64,000 nucleotides of DNA from an uncultured Spirochaetaceae bacterium. Lineage in GTDB: Bacteria > Spirochaetota > Spirochaetia > Sphaerochaetales > Sphaerochaetaceae. This document shows positions 34,702 through 42,246 of this stretch, piece after piece. A program made the position numbers and the translations under genes. The notes under the pieces are model-generated. The model worked only from the letters and a program-made list of their open reading frames with translations, had not been told where the DNA came from and did no database searches. How positions within the stretch are numbered: position 1 is the stretch's first letter; every line of letters begins with the position of its first letter. The stretch covers positions 1 through 64,000 of the forward strand of contig OMYY01000009.1 of NCBI GenBank assembly GCA_900315435.1, given 5' to 3'.

Positions 34702-35829
34702 TTATCCCTCCACCTCTTGCAGGATGACCATGTCCTCGGGACGGAAAAGCACATCCTTGTGCCCCTTCCCCAACAGGCCGTCCAACTCATCGTTGGAATG
34801 TCCCGCCATCGCCGATGCCTGGGTGCTGTCGTAGTAGGGCACCGCCTTGGCGAAGACCACCCCCTGCTCGTCCTGCACCTGCACCACATCACCGCTGGCG
34901 AAATCGCCGTTCACCTTGACGACTCCGCTGGGAAGCAGGCTCTTATGCTCCAGAAGCGCCTTCTTGGCTCCTTCGTCGACCACGATGGCGCCTTGGTGCG
35001 TGTTGTTCAGAATCCAGCGCTCCTTCTGGCTCAGACGTTTCCTGGGATGGATGTAGGTACCGATCTCCTTGCCGTGGACGATCTTCAGCAGGGCATCCTT
35101 CTTGAAACCACTGGCAATCACCGTGCCGCATCCGGCAAGGGTCGCGATTCTGGCCGCGAGAAGTTTGGTTTTCATGCCACCGGTACTGAACGTGCTGCCG
35201 GCGCCGCCCGCGAAGCCCATCGTCCTGGCATCCAGCGACTCGACGTCGCTGAGCAGCCGCGCTTGGGGATCCTTCTTCGGGTCGGCGGTGTACAGTCCTT
35301 CGATATCGCTGAGAATCACCAGCAAATCGGCGTCGACCTTGCTCGCCACCATGGCGCTCATGCGGTCGTTGTCACCAAAGGCGGTTCCGATTTCCGCGGT
35401 GGAAACGACGTCATTCTCATTGAAGATGGGGATGACGTGGAGCCCAAGCAATGTGAAGACGCTCTCGCGGAGGTGCACGTAGGTCGTGCGGTTGTTCATG
35501 TCGCTGCGGGTCAGGAGGATCTGCGAGCAAATCATCCGGTATTTCTCAAAGGCGGCCCGGTAACTGCTCATCAAAATCGGCTGGCCGATCGAGGCGCAGG
35601 CCTGGCGCATGGGAATCTGCTTGACCGCATCTTTCAGCCCCAACTGCCTGGCCCCCATGCCGACGGCACCGCTGGTGACCAGCAGCACCTGATAGCCTTC
35701 ATCCTCCAGCGTGGCTATCTGGCGCGCGATATCCTCGATCCGTTTCTCGTCAATCACTCCGCCCTCGAGCGAGAGCAGGTTGGTACCGACCTTGACCACC
35801 ACACGGCGGATTTTTCCCCATTGCCTCAT
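34702..35829 (-). CDS. proB: Glutamate 5-kinase with PUA domain
   Basis: 375 aa. Kinase motifs VVKVGTNLLSLEGG, VTSGAVGMGARQLG, IPIFNENDVVST and the loop GGMKTKLLAA are followed by a C-terminal PUA domain (about 285-370). It phosphorylates glutamate for proline synthesis and is normally inhibited by proline. It overlaps proA by 4 bp, which couples the labile glutamyl phosphate pathway. Confidence 0.96.
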   Translation of the reverse strand: MRQWGKIRRVVVKVGTNLLSLEGGVIDEKRIEDIARQIATLEDEGYQVLLVTSGAVGMGARQLGLKDAVKQIPMRQACASIGQPILMSSYRAAFEKYRMICSQILLTRSDMNNRTTYVHLRESVFTLLGLHVIPIFNENDVVSTAEIGTAFGDNDRMSAMVASKVDADLLVILSDIEGLYTADPKKDPQARLLSDVESLDARTMGFAGGAGSTFSTGGMKTKLLAARIATLAGCGTVIASGFKKDALLKIVHGKEIGTYIHPRKRLSQKERWILNNTHQGAIVVDEGAKKALLEHKSLLPSGVVKVNGDFASGDVVQVQDEQGVVFAKAVPYYDSTQASAMAGHSNDELDGLLGKGHKDVLFRPEDMVILQEVEG

Positions 35830-37112
35830 ATCAGTTCCTTATGCGTGAAGGGCTTCGCGCGCGGTCCCATATAGGTGGCGACCACCTGGCCCGAACCGTC
35901 CAGAAGCCATTTGCTCGTCATCAATCCCATCAACCCCACCGGCCCGCGGGCATGGATCTTGCTGGTGGAGATGCCGACCTCGGCCCCGAGGCCATACCGA
36001 TACCCATCGGCAAAACGGGTCGAGGCATTGACGAACACGTCGGCGGAATCGACCAGCCGCTGGAACAACCGCCCCTTCTCCGGGTCGCTGGTGACAATCG
36101 CGTCGGTATGGTGGGATCCATGGCGGTTGATATGCTCCACCGCTTCTTCAAGAGAACCGACCACGTGGATGTTCAGCTCGAGGGCAAGGTATTCCGTGTC
36201 CCAGTCTCCCTCCTGGCAAGGGACCACGTCCGGCACCCATGCGGCGCATTCGGCATCCCCATGCAGGACAACGCCCTTCTCGCGTAGCGACTTGGCCACC
36301 ATGGGAATGAAGGCGGGCGCCACCTGACGGTTGACCAGAAGCGTCTCGATCGCATTGCAGGCGGAGGGAGCGTTGGTCTTCGCGTCGACGGCAATCGCGC
36401 ACGCCATCTTGAGGTCGGCGTCGCTCTCCACGTAGAGATGGCAGATGCCGCTGGAGTGTCCGAGCACCGGGATGTCGGTATGCTCCATCACATACGAGAC
36501 AAACGAGTTGGAACCCCGGGGGATGATCAGGTCGATATCGTCCCGGGCAGACAGCATGACCGAGACCTCTTCCCTGTTTTCCAACAGGAGGATCCATCCA
36601 TCGCCTACCCGCGTTCCCTTGCAGGAACGTCCAATCGACCCAGCCAGAGCCCTGTTGGTGGAAAGGGCCTCGCTGCCACCTTTGAGGATGATGCCGTTGC
36701 CGCTCTTCACGGCAAGGCTGACTATCTGGACCAGCGCATCCGGCCTTGCCTCAAAGACCATGCCGATGACGCCCAGGGGGACGCTGACCCGGCTCAGGAC
36801 CAGTCCGGTATCCAGCTCGCGCTTTTCCAGCACTCTGCCCATCGGATCCGGCAAGGCGATGATATCGTCGATTCCCATCGACACGGCTTTCCTCTTTTCC
36901 TCATTGAAGACGAGCCGGGCCTTGAGGGCCGGCTTGAGCGCCTCCGCTTCCGCGCGGGACAGGTCCTCGGCATTGGCCGAGGCAATCTCGCCCCAGTCGC
37001 GGACCAGTCCTTCCCTGATACGGGCAAGCAGCTCGTTCCGCTCGTCGAGCGAGGCTGAGGCGAGACGCTTGCTCTGTTCCTTTACCTGGTGCATCTGTTC
37101 ACGAATGGTCAT
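35826..37112 (-). CDS. proA: Gamma-glutamyl phosphate reductase
   Basis: 428 aa of the aldehyde dehydrogenase superfamily. The catalytic Cys lies in KTNAPSACNAIETLL. GVIGMVFEARPDALVQI, GNGIILKGGSEA and GLGAEVGISTSKIHARGPVGL are ProA signatures. It reduces glutamyl phosphate to the semialdehyde. The ATG lacks an SD; the extended -10 TGGTATATT ends 7 nt upstream. Confidence 0.96.
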   Translation of the reverse strand: MTIREQMHQVKEQSKRLASASLDERNELLARIREGLVRDWGEIASANAEDLSRAEAEALKPALKARLVFNEEKRKAVSMGIDDIIALPDPMGRVLEKRELDTGLVLSRVSVPLGVIGMVFEARPDALVQIVSLAVKSGNGIILKGGSEALSTNRALAGSIGRSCKGTRVGDGWILLLENREEVSVMLSARDDIDLIIPRGSNSFVSYVMEHTDIPVLGHSSGICHLYVESDADLKMACAIAVDAKTNAPSACNAIETLLVNRQVAPAFIPMVAKSLREKGVVLHGDAECAAWVPDVVPCQEGDWDTEYLALELNIHVVGSLEEAVEHINRHGSHHTDAIVTSDPEKGRLFQRLVDSADVFVNASTRFADGYRYGLGAEVGISTSKIHARGPVGLMGLMTSKWLLDGSGQVVATYMGPRAKPFTHKELI

Positions 37113-37119
37113 ACCGCCA

Positions 37120-37128
37120 AATATACCA
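37120..37128 (-). promoter_or_regulatory. Extended -10 abutting the proA start
   Basis: Minus strand TGG then TATATT (-10 at 37120-37125), 7 nt before the ATG. No good -35. A TTGTTC-N5-GAACAA inverted repeat lies about 50 bp upstream (37175-37191) and could be an operator. Confidence 0.45.
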
Positions 37129-37234
37129 CAATGGCCCCCGAATAGCTACGTTCGTTCCTCCGGTCAAAGACATCTTGTTCTGATGGAACAAATTACTTCA
37201 CAGTCAAGGAATGGATGAAGCAACTACTTTCACC

Positions 37235-37271
37235 CAAAAGAAATGCGGTCGCCCCTACCAGGGACGACCGC
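37235..37271 (-). terminator. Rho-independent terminator of the adenine deaminase gene
   Basis: Minus strand 12-bp stem (GCGGTCGTCCCT pairing AGGGGCGACCGC with one G-T wobble, 3-nt loop) at 37245-37271, then ATTTCTTTTGG. Lies 23 bp after the ade stop. Confidence 0.75.
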
Positions 37272-37293
37272 GGGAAAGAAGGGAAGCAGGAAC

Positions 37294-39030
37294 CTAGAGC
37301 TCAAGCGGAACGCGTTTGAATGCGTTCACGTCGAACAGCCCCATATCGGTGATTTTCAGGGCAGGGATGACGGGAAGCGCCATAAAGCAAAGCGTCATGA
37401 GCGGGTCGACATCCTTGTTGACCTTCAGCGTGCCAAAGGCGATCCGGTGCAGTTCCGCCAGCTCGCCAGCCACCTCGCGGGCTGGCTGGTCGGTCATCAA
37501 TCCGGCAATCGGGAGGGCGAGGTCCCCGAGGACCTTGCCATCCTTGGCAAGGGCAACCCCGCCGCCGAGCCTGACCAGGTCCTCGACGGCAATGGCCATA
37601 TCCTGGTCGTTGTCGCCGACGACGATCAGGTTGTGCGAGTCATGGGCGATGCTGATGGCGACCGCTCCATGTTTCAGTCCGTAACCGCGGATCAGGCCAA
37701 GTCCGATGTTGCCGGTGTCGTGATGGCGTTCGATGACGGCGATCTTCAGGATATCGGCCGCCGGGTCATGGATCCAGACACCCTTCTCCACCTTGACGGT
37801 TGCCTCGCCGCTTGCCGTGACCACGCCTCCGGGAATCACGTCGATCACACGCACGCGGTCCTTCTTCAGATGCAGGGCGAGCCGTCCTACCGAGAAATCC
37901 TTGACGTGCATCATCCCCGTCACGTTCTTCGGCTCGATCGCGTCGCTATGCACCTGCAGATACCCGTTCTCCGCCACCTGCCGGCCGAGAATGAAGACCC
38001 GCTGGGGATTGAACTCCTTCAGGTCGTTGAACAGCAGGAAATCGGCCCGACGGCCCGGCGCGATCGCCCCGCGGTCATCGAGGCGGTAGCACTCCGCGGC
38101 GTTGATGGTGGCGATGCAGATCGCGGTAATCGGGTCGAGTCCTCCGGCGACCGCCATGCGCACGTTGTTGTTGATATGGCCTTCGGCAAGAATCGACTTT
38201 GGTTGCCGGTCATCGGTGCAGAACAGGCAACGACGCCAGTTGTTCCCGTCCACCCCGCCCAGGAGTCCGTTCAGGTTCCTGCAGGCGGAGCCTTGGCGCA
38301 ACATGACATACAACCCCAGCCGGATACGCTCACGCAGTTCCTTCGGCGTCTCGCTCTCGTGCGAGGTACGGATTCCGCTGGCCACATAGGCGCTCATTTC
38401 CTTGCCGGAAATCGCGGGGGCGTGCCCGTCGACGATGAGGTCTTTGCTCCTCGCCTCCCAGACCTTGTCCAGCACCGCCTTCTGCCCATTGACCACCCCG
38501 ACGTAATTCATCATCTCCCCCAGGCCAAGGACCCGTGGCTTATCGAGCAGTGGCGCGATCGCCTTCGCGTCCAGGTTCGCCCCGGAGTGCTCGAAACTGG
38601 TGGCGGGAACGCAGGAGGGAATCATCAGCATGACGCTCAGGGCGGCGTGTTCGCTGGAAGAAAGCATGTACTTGATTCCATTGACACCGCACACGTTGGC
38701 GATCTCATGGGGATCGGCGATGACAGTCGTCGTTCCGCAGGGAGTCACAAGGTTGGAGAATTCCGTAGGAGAAAGATGGCTGGACTCGATATGCACATGG
38801 CTGTCGATGAAACCAGGAACCAGATACCTGCCGCCTGCCTCTTCATAGGCGCGAGCCTTTCCCCGCCCGCTTTCCACCGTCCCCGCGATATAGCCCTCGG
38901 AAATCAAAAGGTCGCCGTCGAACCACTCCTTGTTGAAGACATCAAGGATTTTCGCATGACGGATGCAGAGGTCCGCCTCCTTGCGGCCCGAAGCAACCGC
39001 GATGATATTGTCATAGGTTTTCCTGTTCAT
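37294..39030 (-). CDS. ade: Adenine deaminase
   Basis: 578-aa amidohydrolase. Metal motif GFIDSHVHIESS (H78, H80), VIADPHEIANV, DGHAPAISGKEMSAY and SHDSHNLIVVGDND follow the Ade order. The C-terminal domain has GGVALAKDGKVLGDLALPIAG. It deaminates adenine to hypoxanthine. The ATG at 39030 has GAGG 6 nt upstream; TTGAAA-16-TAGACT lies just upstream. It is divergent from a purine permease, which supports the purine-salvage assignment. Confidence 0.94.
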   Translation of the reverse strand: MNRKTYDNIIAVASGRKEADLCIRHAKILDVFNKEWFDGDLLISEGYIAGTVESGRGKARAYEEAGGRYLVPGFIDSHVHIESSHLSPTEFSNLVTPCGTTTVIADPHEIANVCGVNGIKYMLSSSEHAALSVMLMIPSCVPATSFEHSGANLDAKAIAPLLDKPRVLGLGEMMNYVGVVNGQKAVLDKVWEARSKDLIVDGHAPAISGKEMSAYVASGIRTSHESETPKELRERIRLGLYVMLRQGSACRNLNGLLGGVDGNNWRRCLFCTDDRQPKSILAEGHINNNVRMAVAGGLDPITAICIATINAAECYRLDDRGAIAPGRRADFLLFNDLKEFNPQRVFILGRQVAENGYLQVHSDAIEPKNVTGMMHVKDFSVGRLALHLKKDRVRVIDVIPGGVVTASGEATVKVEKGVWIHDPAADILKIAVIERHHDTGNIGLGLIRGYGLKHGAVAISIAHDSHNLIVVGDNDQDMAIAVEDLVRLGGGVALAKDGKVLGDLALPIAGLMTDQPAREVAGELAELHRIAFGTLKVNKDVDPLMTLCFMALPVIPALKITDMGLFDVNAFKRVPLEL

Positions 39031-39194
39031 ATGTTCCTCTTGCCTAGAGTCTAGCACACAACCGGAATCTTTCAAGAAAGAATAATTGAGCATTTCATCG
39101 GTACATGAAAAATAAAATTCTTATTTGTCAAATAATTATAATAAAATTTGAGATTTACTTCATTTTCAGAAAAACAATATTTCCACAAATCATG

Positions 39195-39222
39195 TTGCAG
39201 AATAACAAAAATATGCTAGGAT
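39195..39222 (+). promoter_or_regulatory. Promoter of the purine permease
   Basis: TTGCAG (39195-39200), 16-nt spacer, TAGGAT (39217-39222). The 224-bp gap to ade is unusually AT-rich; no purine-riboswitch core was recognised in it. Confidence 0.5.
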
Positions 39223-39254
39223 AGTCCATAGAAGAACCGCTAAGGAGTGTTCGT

Positions 39255-40568
39255 ATGGAAAATTTCTTCAAATTGAAAGAAAAAGGAACGGATGTCAAGA
39301 CCGAAATTATGGCGGGTATTACTACCTTCCTGACGATGGCATACATCCTCGCCGTCAACCCTGGCATTCTGAGTCAGGCCGGACTCGCTGGTGAAAAGGT
39401 CTTCGCCGCCACAATCCTCGGCGCCGTGATCGCCACGCTCGTCATGAGCTTGTACGCGAACCTTCCGTTCGCCCTGGCTCCGGGCATGGGACTGAACGCG
39501 TTTTTGACCTATACCGTATGCATGGGCATGCACAAGACCCCGCAGTTCGCCCTGACTGCCGTCTTCGTGGAAGGTTTGATCTTCATCGCGCTGACCGCCT
39601 GCAACGTCAGAGAGGCCATTGTCAACGCCATTCCGGCGAACCTCAAGAAGGCGATCGGAGCCGGTATCGGCATGTTCGTCGCCTTCATCGGTCTGCAGAA
39701 CGCCGGCATCATCGCCGGTGGCGCCACGCTGGTCCAGCTCTCCGACAACTGGTTCAAGGGACCCGCCCTGCTGGCCATGGTCGGCCTGGTCATCACCGGC
39801 ATCCTGATGGCCCGCAAGGTCACCGGAGCCATGTTGCTCGGCATCATCATCACCACCATCATCGGAATCCCGTTCGGCATCACCAAATACTCCGGAGGCT
39901 CCTATGTTCCTCCCGCGCCCTACTTCTTCCCGTTTGATTTCGCCGCTGTCGCCGCCGACCCGTTCGATTTCATCATCGTCATGTTCACCTTCCTGTTCGT
40001 GGATATGTTCGATACGGTCGGAACGCTGATCGGTTGCGCCACCAAGACCAACATGGTCAGGGAAGACGGCTCCATCGAGAACTGCAAGCAGGCCTTGTTC
40101 GCCGATGCGATCGGCACTACCGCTGGCGCGATTTTCGGTACCTCCACCGTCACGACCTTCGTCGAGTCCTCCTCCGGTATCGCAGAGGGCGGACGCACGG
40201 GACTCACCTCCCTGACTGTCGCCGTCCTGTTCCTGCTTTCCTGGTTCCTTTCCCCGCTGTTCCTCTCCATCCCGTCCGCGGCGACCGCGCCGATCCTGAT
40301 CATCGTCGGCGCCTTGATGATGGAGCCGGTCGTCCAGATTGACTGGAAGGACATCACCGAGGCTCTGCCCGCGTTCCTCACCATCCTGTTCATGGTCTGC
40401 GCCTATTCCATCGCCGATGGCATCATGATGGGCATCCTGACCTACGTCCTGATCAACTTCCTGTCCGGACACAAGAACAAGATGAACACCATGATGTGGG
40501 TGCTCTTCGCCCTGTTCCTGCTCAAGGTGATCGCCCGCGCGGCCAGTTTGGCGGCAGCGGCGGCCTGA
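39255..40568 (+). CDS. NCS2-family purine permease (AzgA/PbuG type)
   Basis: 437 aa, about 12-13 membrane helices. TEIMAGITTFLTMAYILAVN at the N-terminus and APGMGLNAFLTYTVC are AzgA-subfamily motifs; FDTVGTLIGCATKTNM and the FGTSTVTTFVESSSGIAEGG loop bind substrate. Predicted to import adenine, guanine or hypoxanthine with protons. SD AAGGAG precedes the ATG. A strong terminator follows. Confidence 0.93.
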   Translation: MENFFKLKEKGTDVKTEIMAGITTFLTMAYILAVNPGILSQAGLAGEKVFAATILGAVIATLVMSLYANLPFALAPGMGLNAFLTYTVCMGMHKTPQFALTAVFVEGLIFIALTACNVREAIVNAIPANLKKAIGAGIGMFVAFIGLQNAGIIAGGATLVQLSDNWFKGPALLAMVGLVITGILMARKVTGAMLLGIIITTIIGIPFGITKYSGGSYVPPAPYFFPFDFAAVAADPFDFIIVMFTFLFVDMFDTVGTLIGCATKTNMVREDGSIENCKQALFADAIGTTAGAIFGTSTVTTFVESSSGIAEGGRTGLTSLTVAVLFLLSWFLSPLFLSIPSAATAPILIIVGALMMEPVVQIDWKDITEALPAFLTILFMVCAYSIADGIMMGILTYVLINFLSGHKNKMNTMMWVLFALFLLKVIARAASLAAAAA

Positions 40569-40593
40569 CCGAGAACGACAAGCTATCTACCTT

Positions 40594-40627
40594 GGTGGAG
40601 CCGGAGCGATCCGGCTCCACCTTTCTT
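40594..40627 (+). terminator. Rho-independent terminator of the purine permease
   Basis: GGTGGAGCCGGA, GCGA loop, TCCGGCTCCACC, then TTTCTT: 12-bp perfect stem, 25 nt after the stop. Confidence 0.9.
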
Positions 40628-40678
40628 CACAGACAGGCGCCAATTTCTTTCGTATATTCTCTACAAGGAGGTACGCTT

Positions 40679-40969
40679 ATGGAATACGACGCGTCCCGGT
40701 TGGAGCGCGAGGCCACCACAAGCCTTGTGCTCGGCATTCTTTCCATTGTCTGCGGAATCTCGGGAATGATGCTCATCGGCACCATCCTCGGCATCATCGG
40801 TATCGTCCAAGGTGCGAAAAGCAAGGACTTCAATGGAACCGGCAGGTCTGGCTTTGTCTGCTCGATCATCGGCACGGTAATCAGCAGTTTCTTCATGATC
40901 GTGTTGGTTGCCATGGTGGGGTTCATGGTCCTTCCGATGTTCTGCATGCCGCTCTTTTTCTGGATTTGA
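40679..40969 (+). CDS. Small two-to-three-helix membrane protein (DUF4190-like)
   Basis: 96 aa from the ATG at 40679, preceded by a strong AAGGAGG. It has a short polar head, a helix (about 17-42, SLVLGILSIVCGISGMMLIG), a loop with GAKSKDFNGTGRSGFVCSI and a second helical block. The GI.GI-loop-SG layout is that of small DUF4190-type proteins. Function unknown. A -10-like TATATT precedes it. Confidence 0.7.
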   Translation: MEYDASRLEREATTSLVLGILSIVCGISGMMLIGTILGIIGIVQGAKSKDFNGTGRSGFVCSIIGTVISSFFMIVLVAMVGFMVLPMFCMPLFFWI

Positions 40970-40977
40970 TTGCAAAC

Positions 40978-41005
40978 GAGGGCAGACCTTGGAGCCTGCC
41001 CTCTT
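40978..41005 (+). terminator. Hairpin after the small membrane protein
   Basis: GAGGGCAG, 10-nt loop, CTGCCCTC: perfect 8-bp stem 8 nt after the stop, only two Ts after it. The rest of the gap to 41209 is AT-rich and holds nothing recognised. Confidence 0.5.
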
Positions 41006-41208
41006 ACGCCTAGGAGATTACGCCACCTTGCAGGTGAAGTGAGTTAACTATACCACGAAATGCATCTTAGTCAAGCACAAATCCATACATTGCATATAGA
41101 TATCGTTTTTATTTGATTTAATATGACTTCAAATTCCAATTGTTTTTCCCATAACGAGAAGGAATGAACGTCCTTTGGCTGTGACCCTTCCCGCGCCAGG
41201 GGGAACCG

Positions 41209-41799
41209 CTAGAAAAGCTTCACGAAGACCACCACGCCATCATAGTCCGTGTAGGCCGGAAGCAACGTCTTCTGGTACCCGATACCCACCTCGACCTGAT
41301 AGAACTTGCTTTTGGCCAAGACCGTGCCGACAGCCGGGCGCACCATGACGCCATTGTGCATGCGATAGTAGGTGTTGGAAACGGTGGGAATCTGCACATG
41401 CTGGGCATAATAGCCGGCGTCTAACGTGAAGCTGCTGGAAACACGCTGGCTGTTGAACAGGTTCCATACGAACCGTAAACCACCTTCAATCATGAACTCC
41501 CCGGTAGCATTGCCTCCATTGCCGCTACCGCCTGGCTTTTGCATAATCTCGGTCATGCCGTAGGCCTCGACGCCGTAGACCTCACCTTTCAGACCTAGCG
41601 AAATGCCACCGCCTGGGGCGAAATCGGAGCCACGCACGAAAGCGAAAATCCCGTCTAAATGGAAATCATAGCGGTACTTTTTGGGAAGGACGATTTTCTC
41701 TTCGGTTTCCGCCGGCTGAGGCTCTTTCTTGCTTTTTGCCGCAATCGGGAGGTTGCAGGCGACAAGTAAAGCGAGGATAAAGGTCATACACTTCTTCAT
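41209..41799 (-). CDS. Exported (probable lipo-)protein, beta-rich
   Basis: 196 aa. The signal peptide ends LLVAC with a good lipobox (C15), though cleavage after IAA is also possible. A charged linker (KSKKEPQPAETEEK) is followed by alternating beta segments, for example YDFHLDGIFAFVRGSDFAPG and GFMIEGGLRFVWNLF-like strands, as in small outer-membrane barrels. Unrecognised. Last gene of the four-gene lipoprotein unit; SD GGAGGTGA; 4 bp after the preceding stop. Confidence 0.65.
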   Translation of the reverse strand: MKKCMTFILALLVACNLPIAAKSKKEPQPAETEEKIVLPKKYRYDFHLDGIFAFVRGSDFAPGGGISLGLKGEVYGVEAYGMTEIMQKPGGSGNGGNATGEFMIEGGLRFVWNLFNSQRVSSSFTLDAGYYAQHVQIPTVSNTYYRMHNGVMVRPAVGTVLAKSKFYQVEVGIGYQKTLLPAYTDYDGVVVFVKLF

Positions 41800-41803
41800 T
41801 GAC

Positions 41804-42235
41804 TCACCTCCCTACAAACGAAAACTCGTTTTGGAAACTATCACATTTCAATTTCAGTGTCCGAGGACCTTTCTCCTTGCTTGCTTCATAGCTGAAATCT
41901 ATCGTCACCTCGCCGCCACCCGGCACGAAACCAGCCGAAAAAGTGATTGTACCTGAACTTTCCAACAAATCGAGATGGTCATATGCAATCGCGTATGTAC
42001 CAGCGACAGTATCTGATTCATCCTGCGGAATGAGGATGTAATTGTTGTCTGCTCCCAACGTCAAATCATAGGCGAAAATTCCTTGGATTGAGCTTGCGAC
42101 CTGCCAATGGCCGACAAGCAGATTGGGATTGTCTCCGGTAAATGTCGGCACGATATCCTTCAGCGCATCGATATCGTTGCACGCCATGAGCACGTAGGAA
42201 AGAAGAAGCAGTAGTGTTCCAAGTCTCTTTCGCAT
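41804..42235 (-). CDS. Small lipoprotein
   Basis: 143 aa from the ATG at 42235 (GAGGAGGAG upstream; the frame opens five codons earlier). Lipobox VLMAC with C19. The mature part has NLLVGHWQVAS near the N-terminus and regular beta strands, faintly lipocalin-like, but I do not recognise a family. Third gene of the unit; its ATG lies 12 bp inside the region of the preceding stop, indicating coupling. Confidence 0.7.
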   Translation of the reverse strand: MRKRLGTLLLLLSYVLMACNDIDALKDIVPTFTGDNPNLLVGHWQVASSIQGIFAYDLTLGADNNYILIPQDESDTVAGTYAIAYDHLDLLESSGTITFSAGFVPGGGEVTIDFSYEASKEKGPRTLKLKCDSFQNEFSFVGR

Positions 42236-42246
42236 TCCACTCCTCC

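Noticed and set aside
37243-39054. 603-codon open frame antisense to adenine deaminase
   Set aside because: Shadow of a clear amidohydrolase gene; no SD or domain.
39031-39254. Purine riboswitch before the permease
   Set aside because: The conserved loop-loop core of the guanine/adenine aptamer could not be found by eye.
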